Part shown: piece by piece, positions 12,301-21,700 of the stretch
How positions within the stretch are numbered: position 1 is the first letter of the stretch
Layout: each line of letters opens with the position of its first letter
NCBI RefSeq assembly: GCF_016920785.2
Contig: NW_024609837.1
Span: forward strand, 24,739,533 to 24,803,532
Source of the DNA: Ixodes scapularis
Taxonomy: Eukaryota > Arthropoda > Arachnida > Ixodida > Ixodidae
Length of the DNA stretch: 64,000 nt
Direction: 5' to 3'
Position numbers and translations under genes: made by a program
Notes under the pieces: generated by a model
What the model was told of the DNA's origin: nothing
Database searches by the model: none
Seen by the model: only the letters and a program-made list of their open reading frames with translations

Positions 12301-15300
12301 CTCAGAGGAACCGAACTGACACCACATGTTTTATGTGCAACACAATCGCCCAGCAATTTGCTACACAATTTCTTCTTTTTTTTTTTTTTTTGAGAAACCC
12401 TCATCTGCTTTGAATGGCAGCCAAGGAGTACCTTTCGTTCTTGACATTGATGCTTTAAGCCTATGCAGAAGCTTACAGGCTGTGTGAACATTAATGCACA
12501 TGCTAGAGTGTGTTTGGCTCATAGTTTTTCATCAACGGGCGGCTCAGACCTGCTAAGAAGCGCTTGAACTGGAGTAACCTTTTACCTGGGAGCAGGGAGA
12601 GAAAGGAAATTTGGGAGTGCATAGAAATCATGAGGGTACTCTGGGAAACCACTGGGTTTCTGGGAATACAGTTTGAAAATCCATGGCTAAGGTCAATCTG
12701 GTACGATTGTTACACCAGTGTGACAAATGTGACTGCCAAGGCACTCCCCGTGGCTCTGTGTTCGAAGTTTCATTACATCTGTTTGCAACGTTCATAGCAG
12801 AGCGTCGAACCAGAACTGAACCGAACCAAAGACCGGAACTGAACCGTTATTTTTAGCTGAACCAAAACTGAATCCGACCGAAATCTTAGCTGCCATCTTG
12901 GAACTGAACCGGAAAAAAATATAACGGTAACCGGTTCAAAATGGTTCACAGCAATTCTTTTTTTATTACGAAATGAATGTTTGAGAATCAAAAATTGGCA
13001 GCTGTTTTATACATAGTGATCAAAGTGTCTATGCTGAATTGCAATGTATGAGAAATTGTCGTGGCACTCTTATATTGGCACTATGATTAATCATCTGTCA
13101 CGTAGCTCCGTGACATAGTCACGTTACTAGCAGTATCGTGACTGCAAGTAAATGAACCTAAAGAAGGAGAGGACCAACATACCTCTTTCTTCTCTTCATA
13201 ATCAAGCCGGCTTAGTAAGAGCGCTTGTTGAAGGTCTTGCTCATAAGCCTCTGAAACAAACTGTGCAAGAATAACCGTTACCTCAAGTTGGGAAATGCTC
13301 TCATTCCCTTACCAAAGTTAGGCCTGCTGTTGCATATACAGTGAACCCCTCCTACTGCTACAATCCCCAGGATTTGGAGAGTGGGATGCAAGGTGGTCGT
13401 TATTTGCTTTCACGGTTTAAAAGTGTGCAGGCAATGATTGCAACTATGTAATCGTACTGCATCGATCAGGCACTCGAGAGACACCTCAGTTTTATTCTTA
13501 AAACCTACGCTCAGTATGCGTTTCATTGCTTTGTCTCTGCATATGCAAACTGGATTCAAAGATGCGGTACCTGGTCATCTCGTTTCTTCCAGGATTCCCA
13601 GTCCTGAGGCTTGTCTCCAGACTTGTCTGTAGGCTTGATGTTGCTGCCCGTGGCTTGGGCTCTGGCCTGAATAGTTTTGTAATACGTTACGAACGATGAT
13701 AATTATGACTTACAAAGAAACCTAGAAGAGACAATACATATTATATTTGTAACACCTGTACTGGTATAAGTATACTTCTAGCAGAAAGAATGATACAGAA
13801 AGTCTGTGTTTCGTCCTCTTTGTTTTATCCTCCCTGAGAGAAGTGTAAGATGAAAGATACCGTGGGGATTGCTGATAAGCACCAGTGATGCCCTATACAA
13901 GGTCCCACTGCTCGGTGATGTCATAGAAACACGTTCAGTAATGTAATACTTAAAGAGGCACTGACATCCCAAAGGTCGCATTTTTTTTAATGCCTAAAAC
14001 GATGCAAATTGTAGTCATAGACATGCAAAAAAAAAATGCAACGCAAAAAAAACTTTCCGGCGCGCCTTTTTATTTTTGGCGTTTTTCTCCCCCGCTGCTC
14101 ACCTCCTTGCTTCTTTTGATTGGTGACGTCAGAAATCATGAAATTTAGAAGCTTTGTAGACAACATTTTTATAACATTTAATAGCGGCAATTGTAAAACA
14201 TGTTAACGCAATTGCAAACGCACTACGGCCTCTCTTTTTGAAACACCAAAAATCAGAGTCCGGTGTAATGTCGCTTCCTGGCTTTGTATTCTCCCTCGGA
14301 AAACTTGGCGGTGCTCGAGCAGAGGATGATCGGTGAGTCGGGGAAGAAACCATTTTTTTTCCCGCGCCGGCGCCCTTCTATCCCACTCCTCACCTCCTCT
14401 TCGCTTCGGGTCGCAATGGCAACGGCACTTTGCTTCGTAGCGTGGAGCAGGGGTCCGAAAGAAAGTCGACTCGCTGGAGACCGCAAAATTTGATGTCACT
14501 ACAATGGCGCGGATCGCGCGGAAACTTCAAATTCGGCATTTGGAAATCGTTTTTTTAATTCACAAAAACTGAATTCCCAAGTTTCGAATTTGGAGGATAA
14601 TGTCCCGACATTGTTTTCAATCGTTTCGGATAATAAAACAAAATATGATTTTGATGTGTCAGTGCCCCTTTAAGGTTACCGACACAAGGTTCAGCATAGC
14701 GGAGCTTCAGCAAGTTAGAATTGTCCAGTCGTGTGGCGTGATATTTTCAACACCTCCGGCTCTCCAAACGCCAAGCTCCCATTGAAGCCTCGTCCTCCAG
14801 AAATCCACCAATTTTGGTCCTTATTATTTGAAAACTTTGCGGCAAGAAATTGGCAAGAAAACCACAACTTTGATAAGCGCCTCAAAGAAAATAAATATCT
14901 CCTCTAAGCACAACAAATGCATCATTTTCAAGAATGCTATGAATCATGGTAGTTTACGAGCACCATTTTTTCCACAGCCAACAAGAAATTGCTTTACATG
15001 TCTAAACCTTTAGGAAGCTCACGTTGCACAAAAGAAAAACAGAGACAACTTGCCTTTCACATTATTACACTTCATTCCACTGTTAATTTGGCAAAGAGCG
15101 AACGCTTCGGCATCCTCGAGCCAATCAAAGCAAGGAAGGCAAAGCAAGTTCAGTCTTTATCCAAGGCATGGGGGCGAAAGCTTAATTTTAACTTAAGCAG
15201 TTGGGGAAGAGGGAAAGGGGGAAATCTCTTCTTACCCGGACTTGTTCTTGCGCGTCCTAGACAGCAATTTGCAAAGGTACGACGGGCAAGCCAGCGGGCA

Positions 15301-16433
15301 ACAGCCGGCACGGCCCGCTGGCTAGACTCAGGCTTCAGGCCCGTGAAAATTAGTGTCGGGCCGGGCTGGGCCGGGCTCCTAAATACCTGCCCATACAGAC
15401 CCCTAGTCCCAGATGTTGGCTTTCTTCCCCTAGAAGTTTAGCCTGTCACTCAAAATTCATAGAAAAGCAGCTTTCCTCTTTCTCCCGATTCCATGGCTGC
15501 GACAGCACTGTCCAAACTTTGGTCGGTGACAGGTTGAGTGTTCAGGGGAAGCTCCTCCCACCTTGTTCCACTTAAGTGAAGCGAACGCCGGAGAAGAGGT
15601 TGCCTCCTCTCCAGCGTTCACTCTGCTAAAGTGGAAAGAGGTGGGAGGAGCTTCCGCTGTCACCGACTATCGTGAAAGAAAGCATAGTCAGGTGTCTCTT
15701 TCCGACGCGCTCATTGGCTCAAAGGGGCCGTAGCACTCGCTCTTTGCCAAGTTATCGTGAAGCGAAACAGAGACACAGGTTTCATCAGCGGAGGCTTCCA
15801 TTGGAAAACTCCAAACTTCTAAGTCGGTCAGGGAAAAGATGCTCGGCTAACTGGGTAACCTGTAGAAAACATTTGCCAAGAAAGTAACTTCGTTAACCAG
15901 GGGGGCTATGTTCGACAAACGTTCCGTTTCTCCTAAAAATAAACGGAAGTGATGGAACTGACGATACCAAGTCTGATTGGCTAGAGGCTCAAATGACGAA
16001 AGAGGGAACTTTCGTCATTTGACAATCTCGCCAATCAGACGCGGTATCGTCAGTTCCGTCACTTCCGTTTATTTTTAGGAGAAACGAAACACTTGTCGAA
16101 CATAGCCCCCCAGGTCCTTAATATCGATGAGCACATGAGGCTGCGCCAGCACGGCCGCTCCTATTTACATAACGGCGCTACAATTAAATGCAGAGCGAGG
16201 TAACGCTGGAGTGCCCATTGCATTATGCGCTCAATGAAGGGCACTGACGTAATTTCTACCTGTCCATCTTTCTCTGCAGGCTTCTTCTTCTTTTTGGGCT
16301 TGGGCTTGGCGGCCTGCGAATTCTTGTCACTGTTGGAACCAGTCTTCGCAGGTTTCTTAGCAGTCTTGGATTCGTCCGGTTCGTCCCCTTCTACCTTTAG
16401 CACGGCGAATCGTGACGGCAAGATCACGGCCAT
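3256..16433 (-). CDS. GKAP1: GKAP1, G kinase-anchoring protein 1 (nine exons, 3' end missing)
   Basis: Joined minus-strand exons: 16433-16260, 13666-13571, 13260-13183, 11809-11632, 10906-10767, 8777-8676, 7644-7581, 6863-6793, 3327-3256. All boundaries are AG/GT and phases agree (0,0,0,1,0,0,1,0,0), giving about 325 residues; the human protein has 366. Recognised blocks follow the family order: N-terminal SRFAVL followed by a lysine-rich tract, DWESWKKRDDQ, a QALLLSRLDYEE helix, ILTREQRRE, MHDKAEIL, and VTELHAALEQERSKV near the C-terminus. In vertebrates GKAP1 is a Golgi-associated coiled-coil protein that anchors cGMP-dependent protein kinase I alpha. It is charged, has no membrane segment and is mostly helical. 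A lysine/glutamine-rich stretch present in the human protein after exon 1 is absent, so a small exon may be missed or lost. The last exon, after ELKK, was not found between 1 and 3255. TRIP4 lies head-to-head upstream. Confidence 0.9.
4298..5668. mobile_element. TIR element with internal ~180 bp repeats, TA-flanked
   Basis: The left terminus CAGTATTTACTCGCAGAATG (4298) matches the inverse of the right terminus CCGTATTTACTCGCACAATG (read from 5668), with TA on both sides. Inside, a unit beginning CTTAG(A/G)... and containing TCCTTGCGCGCG, AACTGCGCTGTGCAAA and long A- and T-runs recurs at about 4584, 5097 and 5288, roughly every 180 bp. No transposase frame is seen. A hAT-type MITE sits inside one unit. 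It lies in the GKAP1 intron before exon 9. Confidence 0.8.
4769..5096. mobile_element. hAT-type MITE with intact 8-bp target duplication
   Basis: The element begins CAGTGGTTCTCAAATG and ends TTTGAGAACCACTG. It is flanked on both sides by GCTTAGAG (4761-4768 and 5097-5104). The CAGNGGTTCTCAAA end plus an 8-bp duplication is the hAT signature. It is 328 bp and non-coding. A second copy is at 33566-33895. Confidence 0.93.
5843..6118 (-). pseudogene. Penelope-like element fragment, GIY-YIG endonuclease
   Basis: The minus frame reads VVYEIPLACGFKYVGQTSRC then VKDRLLEQ, the GIY-YIG core (KYVGQT...R...EH-like) found at the C-terminus of Penelope-like retroelements. Only the endonuclease end remains, and no reverse transcriptase was recognised beside it. 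Inverted copies of ...GATCTCCTTTGGTGAAAGC (5708 and 6240) flank it, as might be left by Penelope terminal repeats. The fragment lies in the GKAP1 intron between exons 8 and 9. Confidence 0.65.
6793..6863 (-). CDS. GKAP1: GKAP1 exon 8
   Basis: Completes Met, then HDKAEILRDFEEVTQVKDEL, matching human [21 protein letters not shown]. Acceptor CCCGCAG, donor gtaaga, ends phase 0. Confidence 0.92.
7581..7644 (-). CDS. GKAP1: GKAP1 exon 7
   Basis: 21 codons plus one base, AQLHTVKLRNKQLCTILGQG then E, matching human KARNAQLLKMLQEGE. The donor gtgagt leaves an A that joins TG of the next exon to give the conserved Met. Confidence 0.87.
7742..8212. repeat. ~163-bp tandem repeat, 2.9 copies
   Basis: AAGATA(A/G)AAAAATTATACAA starts units at 7760, 7922 and 8086. 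The copies differ by only a few bases. It lies in the intron between GKAP1 exons 7 and 6. Confidence 0.93.
8676..8777 (-). CDS. GKAP1: GKAP1 exon 6
   Basis: 34 codons of coiled coil (VLSLQFQDQLDKKDEVIAGL), aligned with the family block of repeated LKLELERKDAEI type. Acceptor ACATTGCAG, donor gtacgt. A second in-frame acceptor 33 bases further in (CTGCAG before FQDQ) could give a shorter exon. Confidence 0.85.
8778..10766. other. GKAP1 intron between exons 6 and 5
   Basis: No gene recognised. The stretch around 9700-9780 (GGGCCGTAGCCTCCATTGTT...GCCAAGTTATCATGAA) resembles 15690-15770. A TACGGTA-type end (about 9971) and the 10.1-10.4 kb repeat are also present. Confidence 0.5.
10080..10440. 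repeat. Dispersed repeat, copy 1 (related to 52.5-52.9 kb)
   Basis: It shares ordered blocks with 52590-52880: GGCAACAAATG, GTCGGA(C/T)GT(T/C)GTGATCC, GGCGACAGCGTGACA and a TGTCCACATCGCCG-like block. A 17-bp-arm hairpin at 10327-10364 (CCGTGAACTGTCGAGCT, loop GGAA) lies inside. The class is unknown; it ends before GKAP1 exon 5. Confidence 0.6.
10767..10906 (-). CDS. GKAP1: GKAP1 exon 5
   Basis: Completes the split codon of exon 4, then 46 codons including EDIFDEVAKDAKTILTREQR, matching the family block ending KILIREKRREQL. Acceptor TTTGCAG, donor gtgggg. Confidence 0.88.
11099..11250. repeat. Snapback element, 152 bp
   Basis: TAGCTTCGTT at the left and AACGAAGCTA at the right begin long imperfect arms that include CACCTCCTGCACCGGT and its inverse, folding over most of the length. 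Confidence 0.85.
11462..11597. repeat. Snapback element, about 136 bp
   Basis: CTATGCTACACG at the left and CGTGTAGCATAG at the right enclose arms ACCAAGGGACCGGGACAACA / TGTTGTCCCGGTCCCTTGGT and CTGCGATTGGTCAGCG with its inverse. It lies 34 bp inside the intron after GKAP1 exon 4. Confidence 0.88.
11632..11809 (-). CDS. GKAP1: GKAP1 exon 4
   Basis: 59 codons plus one base. It starts FYEAHEKEVV and contains KDKKTTMSLDEFNHL, corresponding to human KDRPLTVSLKDFHS. The donor gtaagg leaves phase 1, which the next exon completes as Glu. A snapback repeat (11462-11597) lies just 34 bp inside the following intron. Confidence 0.85.
11810..13182. other. GKAP1 intron between exons 4 and 3
   Basis: No gene. 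It contains a G-run (about 11941-11963), a 36-bp tandem duplication (CCAGTCG(T/C)TAAACTAACCGA at 12216 and 12252), and a stretch at 12800-12950 rich in GAACTGAACCG and its inverse CGGTTC. Confidence 0.6.
13183..13260 (-). CDS. GKAP1: GKAP1 exon 3
   Basis: 26 codons beginning FVSEAYEQDLQQALLLSRL, the conserved amphipathic helix of the family. Acceptor TTGCACAG, donor gtatgt, phase 0/0. Confidence 0.9.
13571..13666 (-). CDS. GKAP1: GKAP1 exon 2
   Basis: 32 codons, phase 0 at both ends, between an ATTCAG acceptor and a gtaccg donor. It ends in DWESWKKRDDQ, matching the family block NWQEWRQRDEQ. The length is exactly divisible by three and joins exons 1 and 3 in frame. Confidence 0.85.
13950..14673. 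mobile_element. TTAAAGG-ended non-autonomous element
   Basis: The left end TTAAAGAGGCACTGACAT matches the inverse of the right end, TTAAAGGGGCACTGACAC. It is 724 bp with no transposase. It lies in the intron between GKAP1 exons 1 and 2. Confidence 0.8.
15523..15666. repeat. Snapback element, 144 bp
   Basis: TCGGTGACAG...GAAGCTCCTCCCACC at the left pairs with GGTGGGAGGAGCTTC...CTGTCACCGA at the right. The arms continue imperfectly to the centre. Confidence 0.88.
15900..16111. repeat. Snapback element, 212 bp, with ~95-bp arms
   Basis: The left arm GGGGGGCTATGTTCGACAA and the right arm TTGTCGAACATAGCCCCCC (one base apart) continue through CGTTTCTCCTAAAAATAAACG and its inverse to the centre near 16005. 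It lies within the first GKAP1 intron, about 150 bp from exon 1. Confidence 0.92.
16260..16433 (-). CDS. GKAP1: GKAP1 exon 1 (start codon)
   Basis: 58 codons starting MAVILPSRFAVLKVEGDE and ending in a KPKPKKKKK basic tract. The start is chosen because SRFAVL close to the initiator Met matches the family N-terminus. The exon ends at ...GACAG followed by a gtagaa donor, phase 0. Confidence 0.88.
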
Positions 16434-18661
16434 TTCCCGAGAAAAAACTTAATCGAAAACAGCGAAATTCTAAAGTCACTCACTACCGAAGAAAACCTCG
16501 AGGAGCAAGGCTTCAAAAGGCACAACAAGCGGTTGTCTCTCCTCGTCGACCACCACAACTCTCCAATGCAGTCTACCAGTATCGGAATGCTCTTTTACTT
16601 CTTCTCTTTGTCGGCAAGGAACGGACTGATAAACTTCGATAATCTATGATCAAAAAAGGTGCAAACACGAGCGTACGCGTGCGTTCTTCCGACAGTCCGC
16701 GATCCGCTACGTTTATGGATCGTTTTGATTTTGACAGAATCGCAGAATCCGGAGACAAGAGCCGAGCAAAACACATCTTGCTTTGCGTATTTTTAGAGCG
16801 GCACTCGAGTCGCGCGCTTTTGGACGCAGACGTCTGCTATTTGTGTTATTTTTATTCTTATTGCCTAAGTCATTAACAAGCTCGTTGGTCACCGTGTGCG
16901 TGGTTCATAATATTTGCTGAAGTTAGAGGAAGTTGATGTTAGGTTGGCATCAATGGGCTGCTTCTTCCTTTTTTCTTTTTTTTAGTTTATTGCTGGCAGG
17001 CTGGCAGTGGTGGCTGCTGTTGCTCGTTTATATTCTTCGTCGGCGTTTGGATCCGGAAACAGGCTTTAAACCTTACACTTCGCGCTGAGAACGTTGTACA
17101 AACTGTAATTTAGTTCGGTTGTCAATTTTGGTTTGTTACCGAGCCTTGACTGCGTCTACCGACGACTCCGACGGCGCTGATAGCCGTTTGCTGTCTTCGG
17201 TCTCCCAAGCCAGCCCAACTGTGCATCCAGGTCAGCAAATGACAGCAAGCCAGAAATTTAATGCGAGTTTCACGAACATTTAAGATAGAACATTTTATCT
17301 AGAAACTTGCTTTGATGTCACCACGTCGGCAGTACTGTTTCGCTGCCCGTGAGTTCCCACCATACAGTTCGTTCATTTCCAACTCTCTAGCTTTAATAGC
17401 CTTCCCCCCCCCCCTCCCTCCTCCTCCTCCCCCCCTTCCGCCCCCTCCTCCCCCCTTCCGCCCCTCTTACAAACTTGTACTTTACTCTAACAAATATAAG
17501 CTAAAATAAGTATCACTATCATCACAGGGATTACCATAATCATTGTGCCAAAGTAACGAGTGGCCATGCTTTTGGAATACCCTTTTCAACAAGAAGAGTA
17601 GCTAAATAGGCAGGTATGCTTGTAGACTCTGCTGAAAATTGGAAGCTCACTCACAGTGAGAATAACTGTCAAGCTCAATGTGCACAGAAGCTGCAATCTG
17701 GTGAACAATGTCACCAAGTGCAAGCTACTCTCGTTATAAAAGATACAGCCAAATTAGCACACATACTTCATCATTTAGGTGAAGCCGGCTTTGGGGACAG
17801 CCAAACCTAAGCGAACATTTATGTACATCAATGTGCATATGATAACACAAACATGTGTACTATTGCTGACAATATGAGCTAGAACAGCACTCCGGCCTGT
17901 GCACGGTACTACCTGTGCCACCTGTCGCGTCACTCTGCGAACACGACGCACCCTGAGGCCGAGATAAATTATCACTTGTGCTCTCTGCGCTCTTCCGGCC
18001 GTCTGCTAGCGAAAATATTGGCCGATGGAACCACCATCACGGTGCGTGTTTCGTGCAGCCCAATGTTCACGTTTTCAGCTAACATGCATTTCAGTCCATT
18101 TCAAGAAAGCGCCGAATTGGATACGAGCGTTGAAACACTCATATTTTTGCTATCCCACCCTGGTAGGATGTTTCTGGGCGAATGTTTTATTAAGCGCATA
18201 TTTATTCGCTTCTCGATTGATTGTAACGTGTATTTATGGAAACAGTTCAGTGATGTAATCAGAGGGCGGTCGCGGCAGAGGGGCAGTTTGGAGATCGAAC
18301 CCTACATGGTCACTACCCCAAAATCTGGGCGCTCTCCTTCCCCCCCCCCCCCTTCCCCTCTCTCTCCTCAGCCGCCGCACGTTCATTGCACGTGGCACGG
18401 GACGGGGCGCAGCCTCGCCAACCGGAAACGGGGGGGGGGGGTGGGGGACAAGCTAACAAGCTCCTCCTCCCCCCCCCAAAAAAAAAATTATAATCCGGGA
18501 TATGCCATTTACACAGTTGCATTACTGGCCTTTTATAGCGCAGTTGCAAAAAAGGGGACGACAAGTGTAATCTACTGCCGTCTGGCAGTAGATTACGCTG
18601 GCAGTAACCATAAGCTTTGCTGGCAGTAACCATAAGCAATGCTTCGTTATTGTCTCTGCAG
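16434..18661. promoter_or_regulatory. Head-to-head GKAP1/TRIP4 interval, probable GKAP1 promoter
   Basis: GKAP1 starts at 16433 on the minus strand and TRIP4 exons are read on the plus strand from 18662. The interval was searched for the TRIP4 N-terminal exon (a W..QL..FG-type helix block) without success. It holds a pyrimidine-rich tract (17404-17466), C- and G-runs near 18340 and 18430, and a short inverted repeat at 18570-18600. No TATA box or initiator could be assigned. Confidence 0.4.
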
Positions 18662-18774
18662 CCAACGACTCCACTCCAATGAAGGCGTACAAAAAGGGGG
18701 AAATGCCGGACTATGTTCAGCCCAAGCAGAAACCAAAAGGCCCCAAGAAGAAGACGCCACCAGCAAAACCAGAG
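18662..18774 (+). CDS. TRIP4: TRIP4 exon a (basic linker; upstream exon missing)
   Basis: Completes a codon from an unseen upstream exon (needs phase 1), then 37 codons starting NDSTPMKAYKKGEMPDYVQP and a KGPKKK basic tract. Acceptor TCTCTGCAG, donor gtatga. Confidence 0.75.
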
Positions 18775-21700
18775 GTATGAAATTTCCACTCCTCTTCGTT
18801 GTATACAGCATGTACACTAGTGCTTTGATCCCACCTTGGAGAGTCCGAAAAAATGGGTTTCTCTTTGTGTCGCGTTGAGGTTGCTATAGAGGTGGGGCTA
18901 GGGGGTGCATGCATAAAGTTAGAATATCAACAGATAAACTGACCTCGTTCAGGAAAAAAAAAAGGAGAACCTGTTTCGGGCAAATCTACGGCGCCATTTC
19001 CCGGGCGAAGTAGACATGTTTTCTTTTACTTGGAAATGCTGCCGGCAGATGACGTATGCATCGGAAAACTTTCGCAAGATTGTCTGCTATCAAAACCCGA
19101 ATCGGTGTGCCTCGCGCGCCTTAAATGCATTTGCCATTTGTCGACAGTGTCTCCAAGTCATTGAGCACTGCTTGCATCGCCAGGGAAATGGCGCTGTAGA
19201 TTACCCGAAACAGGTTCTTCTTTTTTATTTCTTGAACGAGGTAAGTTTATTCGTTGATAATTTAACTCCACACGTGCACAACCTAGCTGCCCCTCTGTAG
19301 TAAACCTCAGTGCGATACGTTGAGAAGCCGATTTTTGCGAACCGCCCAAAGTGGGATTGTAGCGTTAGTGTACATGCTGTAGAGTGACATGAGTGGTTAG
19401 CTTTAAATAAATTGGTTATTGAGTCAATGGTAGACAACTTTAAAGCGATAAGTGCCAGTACACAATGTCAGATAGGTAGAGGGTGCACAGTGCAGCTTTT
19501 AGCTGAAGATTTCTTTAATTGACATATACTACTTATATATAGTCTGAGGTTGCAAGTGAGAAGTCAACCTTTCTGTTTGAAAGATATAAGCTGGCAAGGC
19601 ACGGTAATACATTTGCTGACAACATATTTTTTGATGTTGATCACTTCAAACTTTTCTTGTCTGTTTTAATTTTAAACTTTAAACTCCGGAGCAAAGTTTC
19701 TGAACTTTTCATAATTCTCCAGGGAAGTTTCTAAACTTGTCAGGGAAGTTTCTAAACTTTCTAGGCAAGTTTCTAAACTTTCCAGGGACGTTTTTAAACT
19801 CCCCAGGAAAATTTAGTAACAAAACATCTAGGGAACTACATTTTAATCGAGCAGTGAATTCCGATAAAAGCCCAATTTCCTTCGTCGCCAGGACAACCAG
19901 TTCCAGCAGGACTGGTTGGAAGAGTCCCCGCACGACCCGGCGGAGCAGACGTCGCCCCATGTGGCGATGACTCAGCAAGCGGCGAGGCGGAAGCAGCGCT
20001 TCGTCAACCTGTACAGCCAGGAAGGCAAGGCCAAGGACGTGGTACTCCTGCCAGGGAGGCACCCCTGCGAGTGCCAGGCTCACCGGCATGCACTCGTTAA
20101 CAACTGCCTCAAGTGCGGGCGCATCGTCTGCCGGCAGGAAGGCTCTGGGCCCTGCTTTACCTGTGGAAACCTGGTGGGCAACCTCGGGTCGATTGTGTTC
20201 GCCCTTCACTGAATGAACGGGTGGGGGCGGCCACACCCTTTTGTATCGGGTGTTAGCTTGCGCCACCTGGCCTGCTGTTTGGCCGTTTGTAGTGTGTACC
20301 ACTAAATGCAGATCACACGCTTTCACCCTTTCCTGGATGGACGAGTCGTGGCGGCCATACCGGTCGTACGAGACTGTAGCTTATGCCACTCAGCCTAGTG
20401 TTTGGTCATTTGCACAGTGTATTCTAAGAAATAGAGGTAGAAATATTCCCTCAAAAATTGTTCGTGGTGAGAAAAAAAACTGAGGATGCTTGATTTCTGC
20501 GATAAAGCTGAGGTGCACGCAGTGCGATTCCGCACTAGCTTTTACGGGGAAATTCCGGAGATGCTTGAAATTTGGCAGAAATTTACCAAAACTATAATTT
20601 CCTTAAGTTTAATTAGTCTATAATCATTTGCCGGTCCAGATTTCCCTGCTAAATTTAATTGGCAAATTTTGCATTACACTTTTGGGGGCATTTTTTTTTG
20701 TGAAATTTTAATCCTAAACACATTCTGCATGCAAGATTGATGACATATAATTTTAGCTTTATATACAGCCCTTTCTGTTTGTTTTAGATAAAGCGGCCTG
20801 GCTTAGCTTCACAACAACTTTAGATGCGTTTGCTCTCAGGTTTGCACCAACGACGAGAAGTCCATCCTTGCCCACGAGTCCAAGCGCAGCCAGCAGCTGC
20901 GCAACAAGCTCATGAACCAGCCAGTAGACGACAACTTGCTCAAGGCCATCGAACACAAGAACAAGCTGCTCGAATACGACCGAACATCGTGAGCCGCCCC
21001 TTCCTCCGTCCCTCCGCATTCCCGCGTGGGCGCTCAGCCCGCGTGCCTCGCACCGAGAAACATAACGAATCGATTAACTTGTTTCGTTTGTTGATGGAGC
21101 AAAGTATGACGCAGCTTCAGTTAAAATTTCTGCGGATTGAAGCCCGATGAAAGCCAATGAGTATGTACTCAAATAGCTACTGGGTTCTTAACCTCTCTCC
21201 CACTAGAGGTTAGAAATCCGCCAAGTTTCTAGACCTGAAACGTCGAAGGATCGCAACCACGATCCTTCGACATTTCAGGCTGTGTCTGTCGTACATTTGA
21301 AAAGATAACGAAAGGCTTTTAAATGTGTTGCGAAGCCAGACAGGAAATAGGAGCCTTCGCCGACACGTCAACCTTGATGCAGGGAGCGCCGCACGCGGGT
21401 GATCGACGACAACAGCGACTACTACTCGTCGGACAACAAGTGGCTGACCCCGGAGCAGCGGGAGCTGGTGCGGCGGAAGGAGGCGGAGCTGAAGGCAGAG
21501 CAGGAGGCCTCCAGGCGCCGGCACAAGGTGACGCTGGACTTTGCGGGGCGCCAGGTGCTGGCCTCCCAGGAGGAAGAGGCCACCATGCAGAGCCTCATCC
21601 AGCGCTTCATGGCACCCCTGGTGGAGGGAGGGGTCAACGACCGAGCCTGCCGGGAGGTCGAGGCCACCCACTTCGTCGACCCGGCTCTCGACATGCCCGC

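Noticed and set aside
17976..18629. 217-codon plus-strand frame in the GKAP1/TRIP4 gap, tested as the TRIP4 start
   Set aside because: No resemblance to the TRIP4 N-terminus, it crosses C- and G-runs, and it has no donor in the needed phase.
19709..20326. 205-codon minus-strand frame
   Set aside because: Antisense shadow of the TRIP4 zinc-finger exon plus the 21-bp tandem repeat.
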